From Acetobacteraceae bacterium (GTDB lineage Bacteria > Pseudomonadota > Alphaproteobacteria > Acetobacterales > Acetobacteraceae), in the NCBI GenBank assembly GCA_027487675.1, contig JAIYDD010000189.1:21914-85913 (forward strand): DNA of 64,000 nucleotides, in the 5' to 3' direction. The notes under the pieces were generated by a model. That model did not search any database and had not been told where the DNA came from. It was given only the letters and a program-made list of their open reading frames with translations. Shown one piece after another: positions 44,019-53,080 of the stretch (within the stretch, counting starts at the first letter, position 1; each line of letters begins with the position of its first letter). Position numbers and translations under genes: made by a program.

Positions 44019-44381
44019 CTAGCGCTGCGGCACGCCCCCGCTGTTCGACGGGTAGGCGCCCGAGGTGTTCGACCCCGTTGCCCGGTCATAGGCGCGTTCC
44101 GCCGCAGTGCCTGGCGGGTTGGCGCGCGTGCCGTCGCTCTGCGAGGGGTAGGCGCCGGAGGTGTTGCTGCCCGCCGCGCGGTCCAGCGCGCGCCCGGCCG
44201 CCGTGCCGGTCGGGTTGTTGCCGGTGCCGTCCGCGCTGGTCGGCGGGCTGCCCGTGGCGCGGTCATAGGCGCGCTGCGTCGCGGTGGAGGGCGGATCGCC
44301 CGGCCGGCCGTCGGTGCCCGGGCTGGAACAGGCGGCGAGCGGCAAGGCCGCGACGGCGAGGGCGATGAGGAGGGTGCGCAT
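44019..44381 (-). CDS. small lipoprotein with repeated GTAA-RA-DRA-G motif
   Basis: 120 residues. Lipoprotein signal MRTLLIALAVAALPLAACSS, with the lipobox LAAC. The mature part is three copies of a 25-30 residue repeat (NPTGTAAGRALDRAAGSNTS, NPPGTAAERAYDRATGSNTS, with a first copy PPSTATQRAYDRATG). It is low-complexity, probably unstructured, anchored to a membrane. The neighbouring PRC-barrel protein carries a very similar stretch. Function unknown. ATG 44381 is chosen because the lipobox follows it at the right distance. Confidence 0.75.
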   Translation of the reverse strand: MRTLLIALAVAALPLAACSSPGTDGRPGDPPSTATQRAYDRATGSPPTSADGTGNNPTGTAAGRALDRAAGSNTSGAYPSQSDGTRANPPGTAAERAYDRATGSNTSGAYPSNSGGVPQR

Positions 44382-44449
44382 CCTGGGTGTCCTGCTGCGG
44401 CACGGAGGCGGCCGGAGAGCCGCCAACTGCGCCGGATTGTGGGAGGGGG

Positions 44450-45352
44450 TCAGCCGCGACGTTCGCGGTCGGCGTATTCGAAGGCCGGCAGGCTTTGCAG
44501 GCTGTCGCGCGTCGCGCCCTGGAGCATCCAGCGATCACGATCGGAATTATACTGTAGCCGATCATACGGTACCGCGACAAGCCTCGCGCCGATGCCGAGG
44601 AAGCCGCCCACCGAGACGATCGCCACCGGCGCCCCGCCCGCCTGCGGCACGATCAGGTCGTCGACCGAGCCCACGCTCTCGTTCTGCTCGTTGTAGACGG
44701 TCGAGCCGATGACGCGGCTGGCGCGGCGGCCTTCGCGCAGGCGGGCGCTGTCCACGGCGGCAGCGCCGCCGGTGGAACCGGTCGCCGCGCCGCCGGTCGC
44801 CGCGGTGCCGCCGGCGGCGTTGTCCAGCGCGCGGCCGGCGGCGGTGCCAGGCGGGTTGTTGCCGGTGCCGTCGGCATCGGTGCGGTTGCCCGTCACGCCG
44901 TCGGCCGCGCGCTGCGTCGCGGTGGAGGGCGGGTTGCCCGGCGCGCCGTCGCGCGGCGCCCCGCCACCCTGTGCCGTCACGCCGCCCCGCGCGTCATTGC
45001 CGGTGGCCTGGCCGCCGGCGCCGGGCATGCCCGGCACGCCGGAAGCCGCGCCGCGGCCGCCATCGCCCGGCTGCGCCGGGCCGGTCGCGGCGCCGGATGG
45101 GTTCGGGGCGCGCCCCGGCGAGCCGCCCGGGGTCCCGCTGGCCTGGCCTGCGGGGGCGGAGCCGCCGACGTCGCGCCCGGTGGTCGCCGAGTCGCGCGCG
45201 GCCGGCAGGCCGCCGGTGGCGCCTTGCTGCGGCGTGGTCTGGGTGGTGCCCTGCATCTGGCTGCTGCCGCCGGTGTTCTGCTGCGCCAAGCCGGGCGCCG
45301 CCAGCAGCGCCAGGGCGGCGGTGGCCGTCAACAGCTTCGTTCGCGTGTGCAT
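44450..45352 (-). CDS. secreted PRC-barrel protein with low-complexity linker
   Basis: 300 residues. Sec signal peptide MHTRTKLLTATAALALLAAPGLAQQ, then about 170 residues rich in G, A, T, Q and P, then a PRC-barrel domain (ASRVIGSTVYNEQNESVGSV, DDLIVPQAGGAPVAIVSVGG). The linker contains NPPSTATQRAADGVTG and NNPPGTAAGRALDNAAGG, closely matching the adjacent lipoprotein. Periplasmic PRC-barrel proteins are common in Rhodospirillales and mostly uncharacterised. ATG 45352 follows GGAGGACC. Confidence 0.85.
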   Translation of the reverse strand: MHTRTKLLTATAALALLAAPGLAQQNTGGSSQMQGTTQTTPQQGATGGLPAARDSATTGRDVGGSAPAGQASGTPGGSPGRAPNPSGAATGPAQPGDGGRGAASGVPGMPGAGGQATGNDARGGVTAQGGGAPRDGAPGNPPSTATQRAADGVTGNRTDADGTGNNPPGTAAGRALDNAAGGTAATGGAATGSTGGAAAVDSARLREGRRASRVIGSTVYNEQNESVGSVDDLIVPQAGGAPVAIVSVGGFLGIGARLVAVPYDRLQYNSDRDRWMLQGATRDSLQSLPAFEYADRERRG

Positions 45353-45460
45353 CTGCGCTGGTCCTCCGGTTTCCTTCTCCGGCCGGGACAACGCAGGTCG
45401 CGACGGGCGGGTTGCCCGCGGCGCCGATGCCGTTCGCGTTGCAGGGACGCGCGGGGGCGC

Positions 45461-45510
45461 GGGCCAGACCGTGATCGGCGAGGCGTGAAGCGCCGATCAT
45501 GGTCTGGCCC
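45461..45510. repeat. 20-bp inverted repeat
   Basis: GGGCCAGACCGTGATCGGCG and CGCCGATCATGGTCTGGCCC match at 19 of 20 positions around a 10-base centre. It lies between the stop of the ABC-2 permease gene and the PRC-barrel gene, both on minus. No T-run follows, so it is not a standard terminator; a regulator site or element remnant is possible. Confidence 0.8.
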
Positions 45511-45564
45511 GTTGTTCTGCCGCGTGATTCACGCCATCAGCCGGTCCGCCCTTTGGCGATCACG

Positions 45565-46521
45565 CTAGGCGCGCAGGCGCCACCCCTGCCGCAGCCGCGC
45601 CAGCGCCAGCCACCACAGCCCGGCCGTCACCGCGGCCAGCGCCAGCAGGCCGAGCGCGGTCCGGCCCTCGGCATGGCCCGCCAGGCCGGCGCGGAAGCCG
45701 TCGATCATCCAGAACAGCGGGTCGGCATGGGCGATGCCGCGGAAGGGCTCGGGCAGGCGTTCCACCGCGTAGAAGGTGCCCGACAGGAAGGCGAGCGGCG
45801 TCACCACGAAGTTCGTCACCGTCGCCAGCTGGTCGAATTTCTGCGCCCACAGCCCGGCCAGCACGCCAAGGATCGCCATCAGCGCCGCGCCCAGCGTGGC
45901 GAAGGCCAGCGCCGTCAGCGGGGCGGGGACGGGGAAGCCGACAATCGGCCACATCGCCGCCAGCACCACCGCCGCCACCGCCAGCCCGCGCAGCACGCCG
46001 CCCGCGACCAGCCCGCCGAGCAGCGCCCAGGCGGGCAGGGGAGCCATCAGCAGATCCACGATGTTGCCCTGGACCTTCATGATGACGAGGGAGGAGGCGG
46101 TGTTGGCGAAGGCGTTCTGGGCGAGCGCCATCATCACCAGCCCGGCGCCGAGGAACTGCAGGTAGGGGATGCCGCCCACCTCCTGCTTCGCGTCGCCGAG
46201 CGCGAGCACGAAGACCGCCAGGAAGAGCAGCGTGGTCACCACCGGCGCGCCGAGCGTCTGCGCCCAGACCTTGAGGAAGCGCCGGCTTTCCCGCCCGGCC
46301 AGCGCCATGGCGCCGCGCCAGGCGAGCCTGCGGGCGGAGGCTTCGTCGCCGGCGGGGCGCGGGCCGAGGCCCGGCGGATGCGCAGGCCCCGCCGCGGCCA
46401 GGTCGCGCGGGCCCGGGCCGGGAATCGACGGGCCCGGTGCGGGGCGCGCCTGCCCTTCCTGCGCGCCCGGGGCGTGGGAGGGCGGCTCCTGCGGGCCGGG
46501 GCGGGCGTCGGCCGGGGTCAT
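45565..46521 (-). CDS. ABC-2 type transporter permease
   Basis: 318 residues from ATG 46521; a shorter form from ATG 46308 (MALAGRESRRFLKVW) would have 247 residues and covers the whole membrane domain, so the true start is unsure. About six helices of the ABC-2 membrane family, with GGIPYLQFLGAGLVMMALAQNAF and FLSGTFYAVERLPEPFRGIA typical of the NodJ/DrrB class of exporters. The extra N-terminus is rich in P, G and A. No ATPase gene is adjacent, so its partner is elsewhere. Confidence 0.85.
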   Translation of the reverse strand: MTPADARPGPQEPPSHAPGAQEGQARPAPGPSIPGPGPRDLAAAGPAHPPGLGPRPAGDEASARRLAWRGAMALAGRESRRFLKVWAQTLGAPVVTTLLFLAVFVLALGDAKQEVGGIPYLQFLGAGLVMMALAQNAFANTASSLVIMKVQGNIVDLLMAPLPAWALLGGLVAGGVLRGLAVAAVVLAAMWPIVGFPVPAPLTALAFATLGAALMAILGVLAGLWAQKFDQLATVTNFVVTPLAFLSGTFYAVERLPEPFRGIAHADPLFWMIDGFRAGLAGHAEGRTALGLLALAAVTAGLWWLALARLRQGWRLRA

Positions 46522-46631
46522 GCCGGGCTGCCGGCGCATCGCGCGGCCGGTCGCGGCGGGGCGTGCCGCCGGCCGATGCGCGCGCCGGGCACGAGGCCAT
46601 CCCGGCGCGCATCGCGCACGACATGGTCGTC

Positions 46632-46739
46632 GCGCGTGCCGCGCGCGGGGCCATCGGCGCGCGTGCCGCGCGCGGGGCCATCGGTGCGCGTGCTGCGCGC
46701 GGGGCGATCGAGGCGCGCGCCGCGCGCATGGCCGGTGGC
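46632..46739. repeat. 27-bp tandem repeat
   Basis: Four units of GCGCGTGCCGCGCGCGGGGC plus CATCGGC starting at 46632, 46659, 46686 and 46713, the last ones decayed, with weaker units upstream. The period is a multiple of three and gives 9-residue repeats in several frames, none of which forms a convincing gene. It lies between the ABC-2 permease and recX. Confidence 0.8.
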
Positions 46740-46798
46740 CGGCGGCGGCAAGAGGCGGAGGGTCGTCATGCGGGGCCGGACCATGGCAGGTTGGCACG

Positions 46799-47416
46799 AT
46801 GGCACAAGAGAGGCGCAAGCCCGCCCCGCGCCCCGCCGGCCCCCCGCCCGACGCCGCCCGGCTCGAGGCGGCCGCGCTCGCGCATCTCGCCCGCTTCGCG
46901 GCGACCGAGGTTGGGCTGCGGCGCGTGCTCGCGCGCCGGGTCGATCGCTGGGCCCGCGCCGCGACGGCCGAGGCCCCTGCCGATGCCGAGACGCGGGAGG
47001 CGATTGCCGCCGCCGCCGCCGCCGCCCGCGCCGCCGCGGCCGAGGTGGCGCGGCGGATGGTCGCGCGCGGCGCAGTGGACGATGCCGCCTTCGCCGAGAG
47101 CCGCGCCCGCCGGCTGCTCCGCACCGGCCGGTCCCGTCGCGCCGCGCTGGCGCATCTCGCCGCGAAGGGCGTTGCCGCCGAGACCGCCGGCGCCGCCCTG
47201 CCCGAGGAGGAGGGGGCGGAACTCGCCGCCGCGCTGGCCTTCTGCCGGCGCCGGCGGATCGGGCCGTTCGCCGCGGCCGAGCCCGACCCGGCGGCCCGGC
47301 AGAAGGCGCTGGCCGCGCTGGCCCGCGGCGGCTTTCCCCGCGCCGTCGCCTCCGCCGCGCTGGCCATGGACCCCGATGAGGCGGAGACGCGGCTGGTCGC
47401 CGCGCGGCGCGGCTGA
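46799..47416 (+). CDS. recX: RecX-like regulatory protein
   Basis: 205 residues. Three-helix repeats of the RecX family: LARFAATEVGLRRVLARRVDRWA, then ARRMVARGAVDDAAFAESRARRLLRTGRSRRA and KALAALARGGFPRAVASAAL. RecX binds RecA filaments and limits recombination and SOS signalling. No recA is adjacent. The N-terminus is proline-rich. The ATG at 46799 is used; the ORF track extends upstream through the tandem repeat. Confidence 0.85.
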   Translation: MAQERRKPAPRPAGPPPDAARLEAAALAHLARFAATEVGLRRVLARRVDRWARAATAEAPADAETREAIAAAAAAARAAAAEVARRMVARGAVDDAAFAESRARRLLRTGRSRRAALAHLAAKGVAAETAGAALPEEEGAELAAALAFCRRRRIGPFAAAEPDPAARQKALAALARGGFPRAVASAALAMDPDEAETRLVAARRG

Positions 47417-48038
47417 TGGGCGCGGCGAATGTCCCTGCGGGCCGTGCCGCGTCGTGGCCGCCCCGCCTCCGCCCCGGCCGGGACGACCGGGACGGCAAGC
47501 GGCTGTCATGCCGAGGGCCGCTTCCCCCGACCCGTCGGCATGCGTTCCCGGCCCCCCGGGCGGCGGGCGCGGCCCCCGGCCGCTTGGCTCGCCGCACCGG
47601 CGGCGGGGGGCCGGTATCGGGGGAAGCTGCCCCTGACCGGGGCGCCGGGGCAGCGCCCCATGGGCGCCGACGTATCGCCCAACGGTGGGCGAGGTGGCCC
47701 GGGTGGAGGCACCGCCTGCCCCAACAAGCGCCTTCGGCGTTCGCCCCACCCACCACCAGGGCAGCCGCCCTGGACCGACATCGGCAGCAAGAGCAAGCAA
47801 ATGAAGGGGGTTCCAAGGGGCCGCTGCCCCTTGGCGGGGTCCAGAGGCAGGGCCCCTGGCGGAGCGCGAGGCGGAGCCTCGCACCTGCCACCGGCGCTCT
47901 GCCCCAGGGTCGCCGAGCCAGACCTGGCGCCCATGGCGCAGCGCCCCGGCCGGAGCCTCGCGTCCCCCGCTCCCCGGGCCTCCGCCTCCGCGGCGCCGGG
48001 CCCGCCGCGGACCGGGCGGCCGGGCGCGGCCCCGGCTG
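47417..48038. other. gene-free gap with composite repeat
   Basis: About 620 bases without a credible gene. It contains many GC palindromes and the composite repeat copy at 47751-47844. Upstream of that lie imperfect hairpins (CCGGGGCAGCGCCCC and similar). No promoter for azlC can be singled out. Confidence 0.55.
47751..47844. repeat. composite palindromic repeat, copy 2 (inverted)
   Basis: Reverse of the unit at 35390-35495: CACCACCAGGGCAGCCGCCC followed by TGGACC, an A-rich spacer (AGCAAGAGCAAGCAAATG), then CCAAGGGGCCGCTGCCCCTT followed by GGCGGGG. Element order and hairpins agree, while loops and spacer differ. Confidence 0.7.
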
Positions 48039-48839
48039 ATGGAAGGCCCCGCCCCGCACGCGCCCGACCGGCGCGTGATCTTCACCCGCGCCGGCATCCT
48101 GCGCGGCGCGCGGGACACGCTGCCGCTCTGGCTCGGCATGCTGCCCTTCGGCCTGGTGGTCGGCATCATCGCCGATGCCAAGGGGCTCACCTTCCTCGAG
48201 ACGGTGCTGATGAGCGCCATCGTCTATGCCGGCGCGGCGCAGCTGCTGGCGCTCGAGCTCTGGACCGATCCCGCCCCGATCGGCGCCGCGGCGCTGGCGG
48301 CGCTGGTGGTGAACATCCGCATGGCGCCGATGGGCGCGGCGCTGGCCGGCTGGCTGGACCGGCTGCGCGGCTGGCGGCTGTGGGGGACGCTGGCCACCAT
48401 GGTGGACCATTCCTTCGCCATGGCGGTGCGGGAACAGCGCGCCGGCGGGCGCGATGCCGGCTACCTGCTGGGGGTGGGGCTTGGGCTCTGGGTGGCCTGG
48501 CTGCTGTGCACCGCCATCGGGCACCTGGCGGGCAGCGCGGTGCGGGTGCCGCCGGGGCATCCGCTGTACTTCGCCTCTGTCGCGGCCTTCCTGTCGATCA
48601 TGGTGGGGCTGTGGCGGGGGCCGAGGGTCGATCTCGGGCCCTGGGTGGTGGCGGGGCTGCTGGCGGTGGCGGCGCACCGGGCGGGGCTGCCGGCGCCGGT
48701 GCCGCTGCTGGGGGGCACGCTGGCCGGGGCGGCGCTCGGCGCCTGGATCGAGCTGCGCGACCAGGCGCGGCGCCCGCCACCGGCGGCCGGGAGCGCCGCT
48801 TCGGCACCGCAGGGCCCGGCACCAGGGGATCGCGGCTGA
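48039..48839 (+). CDS. azlC: AzlC family amino acid exporter subunit
   Basis: 266 residues, polytopic. AzlC blocks: LPLWLGMLPFGLVVGIIADAKG, MSAIVYAGAAQLLAL and VVNIRMAPMGAALAGWL, DHSFAMAV. With AzlD it exports branched-chain or other amino acids. Its stop overlaps the azlD start. The C-terminal tail is low-complexity. Confidence 0.92.
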   Translation: MEGPAPHAPDRRVIFTRAGILRGARDTLPLWLGMLPFGLVVGIIADAKGLTFLETVLMSAIVYAGAAQLLALELWTDPAPIGAAALAALVVNIRMAPMGAALAGWLDRLRGWRLWGTLATMVDHSFAMAVREQRAGGRDAGYLLGVGLGLWVAWLLCTAIGHLAGSAVRVPPGHPLYFASVAAFLSIMVGLWRGPRVDLGPWVVAGLLAVAAHRAGLPAPVPLLGGTLAGAALGAWIELRDQARRPPPAAGSAASAPQGPAPGDRG

Positions 48840-49144
48840 TGGAACTCCGCCTCGACGTGCTGCTGGCCATCCTGGCGATGACGGTGGTGACATATGCCTG
48901 CCGGGCCGGGGGCTATGCCGTGCTGCGGGCGGTGCGCCCGCCGCCCTTCGTGGACGCCATGCTGCGCCACCTGCCGGGCGCGCTGTTCGCCGCCTATGTG
49001 GCGCCGCCGCTGGTGGCGGGGTCCTGGCCGGCCTGGATCGGCGCGCTGGCTGTGGTGGGGGTGCAGCTCGGCACGCGCAACCTCGGGGTTGCGATCTGCG
49101 CCGGGGTGGCGGCGGTGTGGGGGGCGCAGGCGCTGGCCGGCTGA
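48839..49144 (+). CDS. azlD: AzlD family protein
   Basis: 101 residues, four membrane helices: LLAILAMTVVTYACRAGGY, then DAMLRHLPGALFAAYVAPPL. It is the small partner of AzlC, translated by a one-base stop/start overlap (TGATG). Both are needed for export in characterised systems. Confidence 0.9.
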   Translation: MELRLDVLLAILAMTVVTYACRAGGYAVLRAVRPPPFVDAMLRHLPGALFAAYVAPPLVAGSWPAWIGALAVVGVQLGTRNLGVAICAGVAAVWGAQALAG

Positions 49145-49163
49145 TCCGTGCTATGCTGCGCGC

Positions 49164-49508
49164 ATGGGCGCGACCTATCCCGACTGGGCGACCATCAACG
49201 CCCGCCACGTCGCCGCGCACCGCGCGCAGGCGGTGAAGGCCGCGCGTGCCGCCGCTGCCGCCGCGGCGCCCTTCGGGGTGCGGGTGATCGTGTTCGGCTC
49301 GCTGGCGACGGGGCGGTTCCACCGGCGGTCGGACCTGGACCTGGCGCTGGAGGGGCCGGCGGAGGTGCTTTTCCCGGCCGCCGGCGCGGTGTTCGGCGCC
49401 GCGGCCGGAGAGGGCTTCGAACCGGATATCGTGTGGCTCGGCAGCGCCCCGCCGCGCCTCCAGCAACGCATTCGGGAGACTGGCCGTGACCCCGCCGAGC
49501 TGGACTGA
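49164..49508 (+). CDS. mntA: MntA-like nucleotidyltransferase antitoxin
   Basis: 114 residues of the minimal nucleotidyltransferase fold, with the MntA motif GS-x10-DxD: GSLATGRFHRRSDLDL, G45 S46 and D57, D59. In studied MntA/HepT systems the antitoxin adds AMP to a tyrosine of HepT. The next gene overlaps it by 23 bases and encodes a HepT-like protein, which supports this reading. No experimental evidence here. Confidence 0.85.
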   Translation: MGATYPDWATINARHVAAHRAQAVKAARAAAAAAAPFGVRVIVFGSLATGRFHRRSDLDLALEGPAEVLFPAAGAVFGAAAGEGFEPDIVWLGSAPPRLQQRIRETGRDPAELD

Positions 49509-49962
49509 CGTCGTCGCGGACCTCGACATGGCGCAGCGCCAGTCGGAACGAGCTTTCGCCGGCGCCGCCTTGCTGGACGCCCGGTCCGGCCTGGACCGGG
49601 AGGCGCATGAACTCGCGATCGGCAAGCACCTGCACGACGCCTACTGCGCCGCGGAGCGCGCTCTGGAGCGCGTGGTGGACATGGTGGATGGGAGCCTGCC
49701 CGTCGGGCGGAGCTACCACCGTGACCTGCTGCGCCGCGCCGCCCGGCCCGTCGAAGGGTTGCGGCCGGCCATCATCGGCGCCGAGACCGAGGTCGCGCTG
49801 GAAGCCCTGCTCGGCTTCCGCCACGTGTTCCGGCACGTCTACGAAGAGTTCGACTACGGGAAGGCGGCCCCCAACCTCGCCCTCGCCGCCACCGCCATCC
49901 CGCGCCTGCGCGCCGAGATCACGGCCTTCGCCGCCACCCTCGGCCTCGCGCCGCGCGCTTGA
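49486..49962 (+). CDS. hepT: HepT-like HEPN toxin
   Basis: 158 residues, helical, HEPN fold. The RX4HXY motif is intact: R112, H117, Y119 in FRHVFRHVYEEFDYGKA. The N-terminal half shows KHLHDAYCAAERALERVVDMVDG, as in HepT/DUF86 relatives. HEPN toxins are RNases, and the tyrosine is the AMP-acceptor controlled by MntA. It starts at GTG 49486 inside mntA. It is longer than common HepT (about 110-140 residues). Confidence 0.82.
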   Translation: MTPPSWTDVVADLDMAQRQSERAFAGAALLDARSGLDREAHELAIGKHLHDAYCAAERALERVVDMVDGSLPVGRSYHRDLLRRAARPVEGLRPAIIGAETEVALEALLGFRHVFRHVYEEFDYGKAAPNLALAATAIPRLRAEITAFAATLGLAPRA

Positions 49963-50120
49963 CACCCGCCCGCCCGGCTGCCCATGACGACGCCATGCGC
50001 GGGCGCATCCTCGGCCACCGAATTATCCGCCCGGCCCTCCCCTGAGGGCCGGGACCGGGTTTTCGCGCCGACGCCATCCTCCCCGCCCCGCCAGGGGCCG
50101 GGCCGCCAGAGACAGCACCC

Positions 50121-52973
50121 ATGAACGACACCCCCCTTGGGGCCCCCGAAGCGCCCGCCGCCCGCGACTACCGCGGCACCGTCATCCTGCCGAAGACCGA
50201 CTTCCCGATGCGCGGCGACCTGCCGAAGCGCGAGCCCGCCTGGCTGGCGCGGTGGGAGGCGATGGACCTGCAGGGCAAGCTGCGCGCGAAGTCGGCCGGC
50301 CGGCCGAAATTCGTCCTGCATGACGGCCCGCCCTATGCCAACGGCCCGCTGCACATCGGCACGGCGCTGAACAAGATCCTGAAGGACGTGCTGAACCGCG
50401 CCGCGCAGATGGCAGGGTTCGACGCCGACTACGTCCCCGGCTGGGACTGCCACGGCCTGCCGATCGAGTGGAAGATCGAGGAACAGTACCGCGCCAAGGG
50501 CCGCGACAAGGACGCCGTCCCCATCCTGGATTTCCGCGCCGAGTGCCGCGCCTATGCGGAACACTGGCTCGGCGTGCAGCGCGAGGAATTCAAGCGCCTC
50601 GGCGTGCTCGGCGACTGGGCCGGCCGCTATGCGACGATGGACTTCCCTTCCGAAGCCGTGATCGCCGAGGAGATCGGGCGCTTCCTGATGAACGGCTCGC
50701 TCTACCGCGGCCTGCGCCCCGTCATGTGGAGCCCGGTCGAAAAGACGGCGCTGGCGGAAGCCGAGATCGAGTACCACGATCATGTCTCGGCCACGCTGTG
50801 GGCGCGGTTCCGGATTTTCACCGTTTCGGGCGAAGACGTCGACGCCAAGTCCGACCTTCTTCGCGCGAGTGTGGTAATCTGGACCACGACGCCTTGGACC
50901 ATCCCCGGCAACCGCGCGGTCGCCTTTGGCGAGGAGATCGACTACGCGCTGGTGTATGTGGAGGGCGTCGCCGAAGGCAGCCATCTCGCGGTAGGCGAGT
51001 TCCTGCTCGTTGCGCTGCCGCTGCTACCGCAGTTCGAGAAGGATGCCGGCCTCGGCGCGCACACTATCAAGCGCGTCCTCAAGGGCGAAGAACTCCTCGG
51101 CGCGCTTGCGCGACACCCCCTCGCCGGCTGGGCCGACGCAAAGGGCCACTACGACTTCCCCGTCCCCCTGCTGCCCGGCGACTTCGTCACCACCGAGGCC
51201 GGCACCGGCTTCGTCCACATCGCCCCTGGCCATGGCGAGGACGACTTCAATCTCGGCCGCGCGCATGGCCTGCCGATCCCCGAGACGGTGGGCGACGACG
51301 GCACCTTCACCATCCACGCGCCCGGCTTCACCGGCCTGCACGTCTTCAAGGCGCATGACGCCGTCTACGCCGCCTGCGAGGCCGCCGGCACGCTGGTGGC
51401 GAAGTCGAAGCTCACCCACAGCTACCCGCACAGCTGGCGGTCCAAGAAGCCGGTGATCTTCCGCGCGACGCCGCAATGGTTCATCGCGATGGATGACGAG
51501 CGGAACATCCGAGGCAAGGCGCTCGATGCCATCGCGAAGACGCACTTCGTCCCCGACATGGGCCGCAACCGCATCGGCAGCATGATCGCCGCGCGCCCCG
51601 ACTGGTGCATCAGCCGCCAGCGCGCCTGGGGCGTGCCGATCCCGGTCTTCGTCAGCAAGCAGTCGGGCGAGCCGCTGCGCGACCAGGCCATCATCGACCG
51701 CGTGGTGGACGCCTTCCGCACCGAGGGGGCGGATGCCTGGTACAAGCCGGGCGCCGCGCAGCGCTTCCTCGGCGCGGACCGCAACGCCGAGGACTACGAG
51801 CAGGTGATGGACATCGTCGATGTCTGGTTCGAATCCGGCTCCACCCACGCCTTCGTCCTCGGCGAGACCGGCGGCCGCGGCCTGCCCTATCCGGCCGATC
51901 TCTACCTGGAAGGCTCCGACCAGCATCGCGGCTGGTTTCATTCCTCGCTGCTGGAATCGGTCGGCACGCGCGGCGTGGCACCCTTCAAGGCGATCCTGAC
52001 GCATGGCTTCGTGCTCGACGAGCAGGGCCGGAAGATGTCGAAGTCGCTCGGCAACGTCACGGCGCCGCAGGACGTGGTGGGCAAGACCGGCGCCGACATC
52101 CTGCGGCTCTGGGTGATGAACACCGACGTCACCGAGGACCAGCGGATCGGCAAGAACATCCTCGACCAGCAGGCCGAGCTCTACCGCCGCATCCGCAACA
52201 CGCTGCGCTGGCTGCTCGGCAACCTCGACGGCTTCGACGCGGCGACGGAGATCGTGCCCTACGCGGAGCTGCCGGAACTCGAACGCTGGGTGCTGCATCG
52301 CCTGGCGGAGCTGGATGCCAAGCTGCGCCACGCGCAGCGCAGGCATGACTGGACCGGCGTCTATCCCGAGATCCACGCCTTCTGCTCGGCGGACCTCTCG
52401 GCCTTCTACTTCGACATCCGCAAGGACAGCCTCTACTGCGACGCGGTCGGCTCGCACCGCCGCCGCAGCGCGCGCACGGTGATCGACCAGCTGCACCGCT
52501 GCCTGACCGCCTGGCTCGCCCCGGTGCTGCCCTTCACGGCCGAGGAAGCCTGGCTCGCCCGCTTCCCCGGCGAGGACGAGAGCATCCATCTGCAGGACTG
52601 GCCGGTGCTGCCCGACCAGTGGCGGGACGAGGCGCTGGCCCAAAGATGGGCCGCCATCCGCGACGCCCGCGGCATCGCGACGGCGGAGCTGGAAGTGGCG
52701 CGCCGCAACGGCCTGATCGGCGCCTCGCTGCAGGCCCGCGTCACGCTGCGCGGCCAGGGCTTCGAGGCGCTGGACCCGGCGCTGTGGGAGGAGGTGCTGA
52801 TCGCCTCCCAGGTGACGACGGAGGCCGCCGCCGAGCCCGGCGCGACGATCGAGCCCGCCCCCGGCACCAAATGCGACCGCTGCTGGCGCGTCCTGCCAGA
52901 GGTCGGCCAGTCGGCCGCCCACCCCACCCTCTGCCGCCGCTGCGAGGCGGTGGTCGAAGGCCAGGCCGCCTGA
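50121..52973 (+). CDS. ileS: isoleucyl-tRNA synthetase
   Basis: 950 residues. HIGH motif [14 protein letters not shown] near residue 80, [14 protein letters not shown] opening the editing domain, KMSKS in [10 protein letters not shown], and C-terminal zinc cysteines CDRCWR and CRRC. Full bacterial type-1 length. It lies upstream of lspA and the DUF3035 lipoprotein, a usual alphaproteobacterial order. Codons between about 50810 and 51110 are less GC-rich than elsewhere in the gene (CTT CTT, AGT, GTA, CTA, ACT). Confidence 0.97.
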   Translation: MNDTPLGAPEAPAARDYRGTVILPKTDFPMRGDLPKREPAWLARWEAMDLQGKLRAKSAGRPKFVLHDGPPYANGPLHIGTALNKILKDVLNRAAQMAGFDADYVPGWDCHGLPIEWKIEEQYRAKGRDKDAVPILDFRAECRAYAEHWLGVQREEFKRLGVLGDWAGRYATMDFPSEAVIAEEIGRFLMNGSLYRGLRPVMWSPVEKTALAEAEIEYHDHVSATLWARFRIFTVSGEDVDAKSDLLRASVVIWTTTPWTIPGNRAVAFGEEIDYALVYVEGVAEGSHLAVGEFLLVALPLLPQFEKDAGLGAHTIKRVLKGEELLGALARHPLAGWADAKGHYDFPVPLLPGDFVTTEAGTGFVHIAPGHGEDDFNLGRAHGLPIPETVGDDGTFTIHAPGFTGLHVFKAHDAVYAACEAAGTLVAKSKLTHSYPHSWRSKKPVIFRATPQWFIAMDDERNIRGKALDAIAKTHFVPDMGRNRIGSMIAARPDWCISRQRAWGVPIPVFVSKQSGEPLRDQAIIDRVVDAFRTEGADAWYKPGAAQRFLGADRNAEDYEQVMDIVDVWFESGSTHAFVLGETGGRGLPYPADLYLEGSDQHRGWFHSSLLESVGTRGVAPFKAILTHGFVLDEQGRKMSKSLGNVTAPQDVVGKTGADILRLWVMNTDVTEDQRIGKNILDQQAELYRRIRNTLRWLLGNLDGFDAATEIVPYAELPELERWVLHRLAELDAKLRHAQRRHDWTGVYPEIHAFCSADLSAFYFDIRKDSLYCDAVGSHRRRSARTVIDQLHRCLTAWLAPVLPFTAEEAWLARFPGEDESIHLQDWPVLPDQWRDEALAQRWAAIRDARGIATAELEVARRNGLIGASLQARVTLRGQGFEALDPALWEEVLIASQVTTEAAAEPGATIEPAPGTKCDRCWRVLPEVGQSAAHPTLCRRCEAVVEGQAA

Positions 52974-52994
52974 TGCCGCACGCCCCGGCCGTCT

Positions 52995-53032
52995 CCCTCC
53001 CCCGTTCACGGGGGAGGGCCGGGGTGGGGGCC
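52995..53032. repeat. REP-like palindromic element, copy 2
   Basis: CCCTCCCCCGT and ACGGGGGAGGG form an 11-bp stem with a 2-base loop, followed by CCGGGGTGGGGGCC. The reverse complement matches 9572-9611 inside the phage cassette. It lies just after ileS. Confidence 0.75.
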
Positions 53033-53080
53033 GCCGGCCCGGCGCGCCCGCGCCCCCTCGCCCCCACCAGATCTTCCCCC

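Noticed and set aside
46437-46799. Nine-residue repeat protein from the 27-bp repeat
   Set aside because: Several frames are open because the repeat has a period divisible by three; none has a start, ribosome site or conserved flank.
46518-49625. 1035-residue minus-strand ORF
   Set aside because: It runs antisense to recX, azlC, azlD and mntA and is highly biased in R, P, A and G; it is a shadow of GC-rich coding DNA.
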